64,000 nt of DNA from Bryum argenteum (taxonomy: Eukaryota; Streptophyta; Bryopsida; Bryales; Bryaceae). The stretch is from the NCBI GenBank assembly GCA_037043015.1, contig CM073325.1, positions 12,875,001-12,939,000 of the forward strand. The letters run 5' to 3'. Shown here one piece after another: positions 59,548 through 64,000 of the stretch. The position numbers and the translations under genes were made by a program. Under the pieces are notes generated by a model. The model searched no databases and had not been told where the DNA came from. It worked only from the letters and a program-made list of their open reading frames with translations. How positions within the stretch are numbered: position 1 is the stretch's first letter; each line of letters starts with the position of its first letter.

Positions 59548-60020
59548 GAAACCTTGACCCAATCGAGGATATATTGAAGAAAAGGCATGGATTTGAGTGC
59601 GAGGGGTCTAGTTTTGGACTATTTTTCCCTTGTAAAAAACTTGGCAGTTTTCACGACTACAAGGCTACTATTTGAGCCAAGATTTTTTTTTGATAAATAT
59701 TATTAGTACAAGAGTGTCGTTGAGATGAAGATGAACAACTTTCTAGTTGCTGATTTTTTTATTGCAAATTTCATGTTGGTAGTATTTTCACTTCAAAGTG
59801 GAAATGATGGTATTTTGTAGCCTGTTTTGCACACCAATATGTTATGATCTCGCAATCTATGAGGTCCCCTGAGTCAAGTTTTGGTCCACATGATCTACTA
59901 CAAGTCTATTACAAGTTTGTATGGTTGAGATCTAAATAGCTTATCTTTATTTTCATCTATATCACTTTTTTTGAGAACGAGTTTTTGGCTAAAAATACCC
60001 CAAGGACGTTTAGGGGTTAA

Positions 60021-60312
60021 CATCATGATTACATAAAAAAATTCATAAAAATAATTTTTTGATTTGCCATAATTGGCTTGTAATGGTAAAAAAATATGCT
60101 CCATGTTTTAAAACCCAAAAACAAGAGTTGCCTTCACTAGAATGCATGCCATTTATTCATACCCCATTGTATAGGTTTGCAATATTTACCACACAAACTA
60201 GAGTTCATTTGGGACTCAACCCAAGTGATTTCGGACTTCGGATAAAGAGGTTATGGCTATTCAAAGTTTCTACCCTTCATCGAGAATGTCTTTGTCCAAC
60301 ATTCGGCGCGTT
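60021..60312 (-). mobile_element. TTAA-family fragment, copy F, inverted
   Basis: It directly follows copy E in the opposite orientation. The inverse of this stretch matches the first ~290 bp of copies D and E (GAAACTTTGAATAGCCATAA; ATCACTTGGGTTGAGTCCC; TTACAAGCCAATTATG). The outer end near 60312 has decayed (AACGCGCC instead of AAACGCCC), and the inner part is cut at the copy E border. Confidence 0.7.
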
Positions 60313-60719
60313 CAAGTGTTGATGGTGCAATTTTCAGCACAAGAAGTCTACAAACACGTTACTCGTGCAAGCACTTTTCATACATGAGAAGAATTCATTG
60401 AAAGCTAAAGCAAAGTGGAATCATCATTTTCGGACTCCAACATTGAGTTATGAAATTTTGAAGTTGAAAGTACAAGTGTTCCTAAAGTGATACCATGCAG
60501 TAATAGCCTATAATGTTTCCAGTGAGTACATCGTATAGTTGTATGGAAAGCTGGAAAAGCTGTTATGTACCAGTGAGTGAAGATCACTAGAGCTCCATTG
60601 TGGGACCCACTCCATTTTGGACCACTCTACTAAGAAAACTATTTCATCCACACAGACGTGACGTTCATCCAATTGTACGCTCCAACAATAGATTTTTCAA
60701 CTGACACAGAAAAAGGAAG

Positions 60720-61141
60720 AGGGGGGCAGGTGTAAGCGTTTACTTTAAAGGGAAGAAAAAGGACGGTGGCCGGCCGCTGCCGCAAACCCTAGTTGGCGGG
60801 CGGGGGAAGAGAAGAGCGGGCGGGCAGAAGGCAAACGAGTCACTTTCGTCGTGCTCGGACCCCCGCCCGCCCGCCCCGCCCTCGCTCGCCGCCCAACCCC
60901 GCCCTCCCTCCCTCCCGCTCCCGCTAACCCCACCGCAAGCTCCAGCTCTCGTCCGTCTGTCTGGGCGCATTTCCTTTGCATTCTTCTATCAAGTTGCCGT
61001 TCGCGTCTCGTGCCGCTGCCGCGCTCCTCCTTCCCTTTGCTTTTTACGGCTCTCCAAATGGTCCAAATCTGAGCTCGGGACCCCGCCCTCTCGATCCCCC
61101 CCTAATTTACCCTGTTTGTAGGGTTTCCCGTTCCGGCCCTG
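60720..61141 (+). promoter_or_regulatory. GC-rich promoter/5' UTR of the trihelix gene
   Basis: The GC content rises sharply compared with flanking DNA. There are runs of CCCGCCCGCCCGCCC-type sequence (about 60860-60900), a CT-rich stretch (60903-60950), then a C-rich leader up to the ATG at 61142. The many overlapping open frames in both directions reflect the lack of stops in GC-rich DNA. Confidence 0.45.
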
Positions 61142-62250
61142 ATGGAGTACATGGAAGTGAGCATGCTTAATTTACTCATCTCAATCCAATCTCAGAGTAT
61201 GTCAAGAGTCTATAGATCATTAAGTGTCCGAGGTTTGATGTGCAGGGAAAGAGCGGAGGCGGTCTCGATGGCGCTTCCGGATTGCAGAGCCTCGGCTCCG
61301 AACGCGAGACTTGGATTGACGAGGAAGTCGATGCTTTACTCGATGTCTGGGGCGACACCTACATTCATGTGAAGCGGGAGAATCTCGGCAAGCGGCATTG
61401 GGAGACCGTAGTTCGTGAGGTTAATGCGCGTCTGGCGCATCAACGCGAGCAGCCGCAGATGAAGAACAAGATTGACTCGTTGAAGAAGCGGTATAAACGT
61501 GAGAAGCTGAGTAAAGGCGACAATGACCGCAATTTGATAACGTGGAAGTGGTATGATCGATGTGATATGCTGTGGGGGACGCCGAAGCGGGAGATGGTCA
61601 TTGTTGGTGGCCCTGTTGGCGGTATGCATCGTATTGAAACTCCCCAGGAGATGATGCATCAGGATAGTAGTCGATTGGTTCCATTTTTGACTGCGATGCA
61701 ACCGGAGGTCAACGGGGATAAAGGCCCCGCGTCGCGGATTGGTGTTGATGAAGGGAGTCCGCCGCGTGCTGAGGTTCCGCCGTCTCCTTGTACGCGATGC
61801 CGAGATGCGGAGGCTGCAAAGGAGAATGTGAAGCGGAGGAAGCTTGGGAGCTCGATTACTGCACAGAGTATGGCCAAGATCGTGCAAGGGTTTGCAGATA
61901 CGTACGCAAGGGTGGAGCAAGCGAAGATGGAGATGACGATGAGTATGGAAGAGCGGCACCTGCAGTTTTTGGAGAGGATGGAAACGAGGAGGTTGGAGAG
62001 TGAGGAGAGGCACATGGAACGGAAGGTGAAAATGGAGGAGAGACGTCTTGAGTTAGAGCAGAAGCTCATGGAGCAGAAACTGGAGATGCAAGAGAAGCAC
62101 ATGGAGAGACGAGAAACTTTGAAGCTGGAGATTCTCCGAATGCGTCTTCAGCTCATCGGACAGACGAACAAACCAACTCCCCATGTGGAGCAGCAAGGGG
62201 TACAAACCTGCGAGAAATTTAGTAGCTCCAATATCACCACATGCATTTGA
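61142..62250 (+). CDS. Trihelix (SIP1/ASIL-like) transcription factor
   Basis: Exon 1 is tiny (61142-61156, MEYME), with donor GTGAGC. Exon 2 is 61246-62250 after TGTGCAG, ending in TGA, for about 339 aa. The N-terminal trihelix DNA-binding domain (about residues 22-110) has the three tryptophans: ETWIDEEVDALLDVWGDTYI, NLGKRHWETVVREVNARL, and the third at LITWKWYDRCDMLWG. KIDSLKKRYKREK lies between the second and third helix regions. The middle is Pro/acidic with a CTRCRDAE patch. The C-terminal third (about residues 215-320) is a long Met/Glu/Arg coiled coil (EERHMERKVKMEERRLELEQ). This matches the SIP1 clade, in which ASIL proteins repress seed-maturation genes. It looks intact. The alternative start at 61240 is inside the intron and rejected. 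Confidence 0.85.
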
Positions 62251-64000
62251 ATCCTCTCTCCCTCTCTCCCCTTTTGTACCATGTCAACTCCTCTCCCGTA
62301 GACTTTGTCGATAGGTGCTAATTTGTAAAAAAAGGCGACGCCTTGTAGATACGTTCTCCTTTCGTATTCATGTTGCTGGTGAATCGGATTAAGAAGAAAG
62401 GAGTACTTCAAATGCTTCTTTTGCATTGAGACTTTCATTCGCCACCCTTCTGCTCTCTACACGTCCTCACCGCAGGCAGCTTGGAACCTGCATAAGATTT
62501 CTTGCAAAGCGTCCAATATAGACAGGTAAATTATACAAGTAGATGGAGACACCTGCTTTTGTTTTGTAATACAACTCCGTGTGCTTGATGAATATCATTG
62601 TGATGAAGATTTAAGTTTATTTGTACAGTACATTCTCTGTTACTAGATGTTTCATTGTCTTGGAATTCACGTTTCTTTCATATGATTGACACATTTGTTA
62701 TTGTTTGCAGTGTGTGACCCATCGGATATATAGAAGACTGGTGCCTTGGAGATCTGCTACTTCTCCAATTGCATCATGTAGGTCTATTTACTGTATCATT
62801 TATGTTGCTAACCAATGGACCTTTCAATTTGAGCGCAGCATGCGAATTTCTTGTATGGGATTCGGCTTGCGTAATAAACAGTTCTGAGTTACCTTGGTAT
62901 TTCATTCCCTTTGTTTGCGCTTGTTTGTTTTGTAGAATGAGTTGGCTTGGTTGAGGAGGGGATGACTTTCGTTAGCATTGGTTGACTGAGGATCAGTTTA
63001 GTTGATGGCTCAGGCCTCCCACAATGTTTTCCTACTCGCAAGCTTGCTGCTATCTGAGCTCTTCATACATTGCTGTTGTTCTAAGCGCTCTGCTGTGTTG
63101 TTGAGGATGCCAGAGTTCAGAAGAATCTTTACATACGTTTCTAACGCGCTAGCTTCGGAAAGTGATCCTACTTACATATGAGTGATTTAAATGTATTTGA
63201 CGTTCCACCACTCATAGACAAATCATGATCTAATCCTTCCTGAAGAATCGTCAGGTTTCTGAAGGACATTTGACATTTTGATGATGGACTATGAGGAGCC
63301 TATTTTCTTCGTGTAGGTTATGTGATTAATTTCTTAGTTAGTATATCTGAACGTCTAAAGTTTGTAGGTTTTTATGATGAAGTTCAACAATTCTGGATCG
63401 AATATATACATGAACTTCCCTTGTCAACTTTATCATTGGATTGAATTCTAGGTCAAATCAAGTTTTTGTGATTCAATGGAAGTCTAAGTCTTCCATTGCA
63501 AGGCCACTGCTTGGGACAAGGAAATTTTTGTTCAAACGATCTTTATCAATAGTGGGGTATTTTGAGAATTTTAATTTAATGATTCTTATCAGTTGTAGAG
63601 TATTTTGAGATAAAATTATGTCTACAACTTGTTGAGAGGTCTTTTGATGGAAGTAAATTGAGGTAATGACATGTCCATTTAAAAGTGAAAATGATGCAAA
63701 TTCATACTTCTTTTTGTATACTATTGAAACTTTGACCTCTAAATGTATAGGTCTTTTTAGTCCGAATTTGATCCAAACCACATACACCAAGTCTATTAGT
63801 ATGCCTCATGGTGTTGCCACACCCGCATGAGTTCATTATAATTACTTTAGAAATGGAAATGCCATCATCAATCTGGCATCAATTAGTTGGATAGATTTGA
63901 CCTTTAACTGTATGCACAATTAGCTTCAAGCTTCTAGATGTTTCGCTTGCGTTTAAATAGCAGCTCATAAGGGCTTGTCCTTCACAACTCATTAGCTTGC
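62251..64000. other. 3' flank of the trihelix gene; possible worn TTAA-family remnant
   Basis: 62251 to about 62650 is probably 3' UTR. No further gene is supported. At about 63660-63800 the order AAAGTGAAAATGATG ... TTTGATCCAAACCACATACACCAAGTCTATT recalls the right half of copies C-E (AAAGTGAAAATGATG ... TTTTGGTCCACATGATC ... AAGTCTATTAC), suggesting a very old copy. Confidence 0.35.

Larger units (their letters stand above)
53403..60020. mobile_element. TTAA-ended element, copy E, split by a Ty3 element
   Basis: The left part (53403-53904) starts TTAACCCCTAAACGTCCC with stem-loop TGTCG-AAAAA-CGACA. The right part (59548-60020) ends GGACGTTTAGGGGTTAA. Without the Ty3 insertion and one GAAAC it measures about 970 bp, close to the 982 bp of copy D, and the sequences align along the length. 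This gives a clean relative age: copy E is older than the Ty3 insertion. Confidence 0.85.

Noticed and set aside
60740..61072. Overlapping Arg/Ala/Gly-rich frames on both strands
   Set aside because: GC-rich DNA lacks stop codons; no protein features, and position fits a promoter and leader.
61336..62102. Minus-strand frames (225 and 147 codons) opposite the trihelix exon
   Set aside because: They are antisense shadows of a gene with a clear family match.
1..64000. tRNA, rRNA, CRISPR or bacterial operon signals
   Set aside because: None were seen; the introns, TIR elements and gene families are eukaryotic.

Overview
The window is nuclear DNA from a plant-like eukaryote, either a land plant or a close streptophyte relative. 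Genes have many short GT-AG introns, and the families are plant ones: a phytyl-ester-synthase-type acyltransferase, a VPS41 with the plant domain order, a trihelix transcription factor, an ALS1/ABCB27-type ABC transporter and En/Spm TNP1-type proteins. I cannot place it more precisely. A non-seed plant is a guess, not something the sequence shows. I saw no tRNA, rRNA or CRISPR array.

Only three host genes look intact over the part present. They are the 3' half of a PES-like acyltransferase (1-2218, +), a complete 19-exon VPS41 (50461-43980, -) and a two-exon trihelix factor (61142-62250, +). An unrecognised but intact spliced ORF of 291 aa lies at 33752-34851 (+).

The rest is layered transposon sequence. 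From left to right: (i) nested TTAA-ended elements at 2333-3320; (ii) a 3.4-kb hAT-like element (4849-8246, 8-bp target duplication) that splits a minus-strand reading frame and carries GGTCG-rich subterminal regions and large palindromes; (iii) a CACTA/En-Spm element from 10296 to about 20.6 kb with a TNP1-type gene on the minus strand, into which a second 3.6-kb CACTA element (15355-18977, TSD TCG) has inserted; (iv) AT-rich DNA with a worn minus-strand coding remnant (about 21950-23160) and another TTAA element (24820-25434); (v) a broken Ty1/copia copy (26640-28011) joined directly to an ABCB27-like pseudogene, a WDR53-like fragment and other exon-like pieces, then a Helitron (35242-40069) that ends at the start of its helicase region; (vi) a TTAA element (40070-41051) whose left flank is Helitron and whose right flank is a second copia copy; (vii) VPS41; (viii) a TTAA element (53403-60020) split by a full-length but dead Ty3/gypsy element (53905-59547, TSD GAAAC).

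The most unusual material is a family of about 0.4-1.0-kb TTAA-bounded, CCC...GGG-ended repeats with a piggyBac-like signature, which is unexpected in a plant. The Ty3 element, and possibly the Helitron, also have protein features I associate with fungal lineages. Exon limits come from splice-site reading and family resemblance by eye; no alignments or searches were run.
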